Source of the DNA: Flavobacterium endoglycinae
GTDB lineage: Bacteria; Bacteroidota; Bacteroidia; Flavobacteriales; Flavobacteriaceae
Assembly (NCBI RefSeq): GCF_017352115.1
Contig: NZ_CP071448.1
Coordinates: 2,131,001-2,195,000 of the forward strand
Direction of reading: 5' to 3'
DNA length: 64,000 nt
Position numbers and translations under genes: made by a program. This document shows positions 63,454 through 64,000 of this stretch, one piece after another. The notes under the pieces were generated by a model. It saw only the letters and a program-made list of their open reading frames with translations, did not search any database and had not been told where the DNA came from. Position 1 is the stretch's first letter. The number at the start of each line of letters is the position of its first letter.

Positions 63454-64000
63454 ACCTGTTCAAAAATACTTTTGAATTGGTATAAAACCCTTTCCAGCAG
63501 ACGAAGGTCTTCGGTGACAATTTCAGCGCTTCCTTTCATTTCCTGCTGAAAAACGATTTGTTTATGGTACGAAGTCACCAGTCCGTTTGGAAGAGCGACA
63601 TCCAGAAGCAGATTTCCGTCTTTATCCGGAACAAGCGAAATGTTTTTAATTTTTCCTTTTAAAACACCAAATTCTCTGTCTGGGAAATTAGCCAGACGGA
63701 TATTAACTCTCTGCCCTACTTTTATTTTACCCGAATTCAATGCCGGCGCTTTTACTTTTCCGATAAAACTGTTTTTCGCATCCGGAATAATCGAAAAAAC
63801 ATTATCTCCTGCGTTTATAGTCTGGTTTTCTGTCCAGACCTGCAGAAAAGTAACCTTTCCGCTTATCGAAGATTTTAAGGCATATGCCAGTTCCCAGTCT
63901 CTTATAACTTTTTTTAGCTGGTAAAAGGACTGCGACACGCTGCGTCCGAGATTAACTTCTTCTTTAGTGCTGTTTATCTGCGAATTCTGGCTTGATTTTG
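63450..64000 (-). CDS. HlyD-family secretion adaptor, C-terminal part (5' end outside window)
   Basis: The frame is open to base 64000 on the minus strand, so the start lies beyond; a GTG at 63938 is internal. The visible part holds the end of a helical hairpin, the second lipoyl half (ALKSSISGKVTFLQVWTENQ), and a beta-barrel domain (IGKVKAPALNSGKIKVGQRV, LVPDKDGNLLLDVALPNGLV). It is the membrane fusion subunit of a type I-like exporter, often for bacteriocins or peptides in Bacteroidota; the ABC transporter would be upstream outside the window. Confidence 0.8.
   Translation of the reverse strand, partial: KSSQNSQINSTKEEVNLGRSVSQSFYQLKKVIRDWELAYALKSSISGKVTFLQVWTENQTINAGDNVFSIIPDAKNSFIGKVKAPALNSGKIKVGQRVNIRLANFPDREFGVLKGKIKNISLVPDKDGNLLLDVALPNGLVTSYHKQIVFQQEMKGSAEIVTEDLRLLERVLYQFKSIFEQV

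Noticed and set aside
63450..63938. Complete small adaptor gene starting at GTG 63938
   Set aside because: The frame continues open to base 64000 with plausible helical sequence, so the gene is cut by the window end.

Overview
The window is a stretch of chromosome from a member of the Bacteroidota, most probably a Flavobacterium-like Flavobacteriaceae. The evidence is the low G+C content, TonB-dependent receptors, PorT-type barrels, SusC-era AT-rich spacers, lack of Shine-Dalgarno sequences, several -7 boxes of the TAnnTTTG type, a MurF-Alr fusion, a DnaE with an N-terminal proofreading exonuclease, and lipoproteins with acidic residues after the lipid-anchored Cys. No rRNA, prophage, integrase, transposase or CRISPR array was seen; most of it is housekeeping and regulatory backbone.

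Layout. 1-7.5 kb: end of a TonB receptor, an AraC regulator, two identical tRNA-Asp genes with duplicated promoters, a DUF58/M1 aminopeptidase pair and two lipoproteins sharing a leader. 7.7-16.9 kb: a LytTR response regulator plus TPR histidine kinase operon, thioredoxin, an AsmA-like protein, an isolated HNH nuclease, an HPF-type ribosome factor followed by a perfect 60-bp palindrome, and a lipoprotein built on three copies of a His/Cys motif. 17-20.7 kb: ammonium transporter, TrmB, a LysE-type exporter and an alkyltransferase-like protein lacking the catalytic Cys. 20.9-28.5 kb: an NtrY/NtrC-type two-component pair divergent from a HlyD/ATPase/permease efflux operon; the divergent region holds paired dyads and a sigma-54-like promoter. 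28.5-40.5 kb: L,D-transpeptidase, Mrp and NifU-like Fe-S proteins, ferredoxin, DUF1963 protein, Asd, MscL, MurF-Alr, a degenerate PAP2-like membrane protein and PorT. 40.7-48.2 kb: a small His/Cys protein with a TonB receptor, prolyl oligopeptidase, a Gfo/Idh/MocA oxidoreductase and a porin-like barrel. 48.4-55.3 kb: DnaE, then an SDR oxidoreductase and AraC regulator. 55.8-60.8 kb: leucine operon leuC-leuD-leuA-leuB, preceded by a possible 8-residue Leu-containing leader peptide. 60.9-64 kb: lipoprotein, rpsP, rimM, a TrmN6-like methyltransferase and the C-terminal end of a HlyD-type adaptor running off the window.

The most unusual signal is in the spacers rather than the genes. At least ten unrelated long inverted repeats occupy intergenic gaps, three families recur inside the window, and several are nested one inside another. 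A second layer is imperfect tandem repeats with a 7-base period (8 in one case) of different sequence in each spacer. All three gene junctions of the leu operon carry such elements. I know of no transposase here that would explain them, so they are the best candidate for an undescribed system. The second candidate is the predicted regulatory architecture: NtrC-type dyads plus a sigma-54 promoter for the efflux operon, AraC-type direct repeats before the SDR gene, and the leu leader peptide. All functions are inferred from sequence reading alone; no database search was possible.
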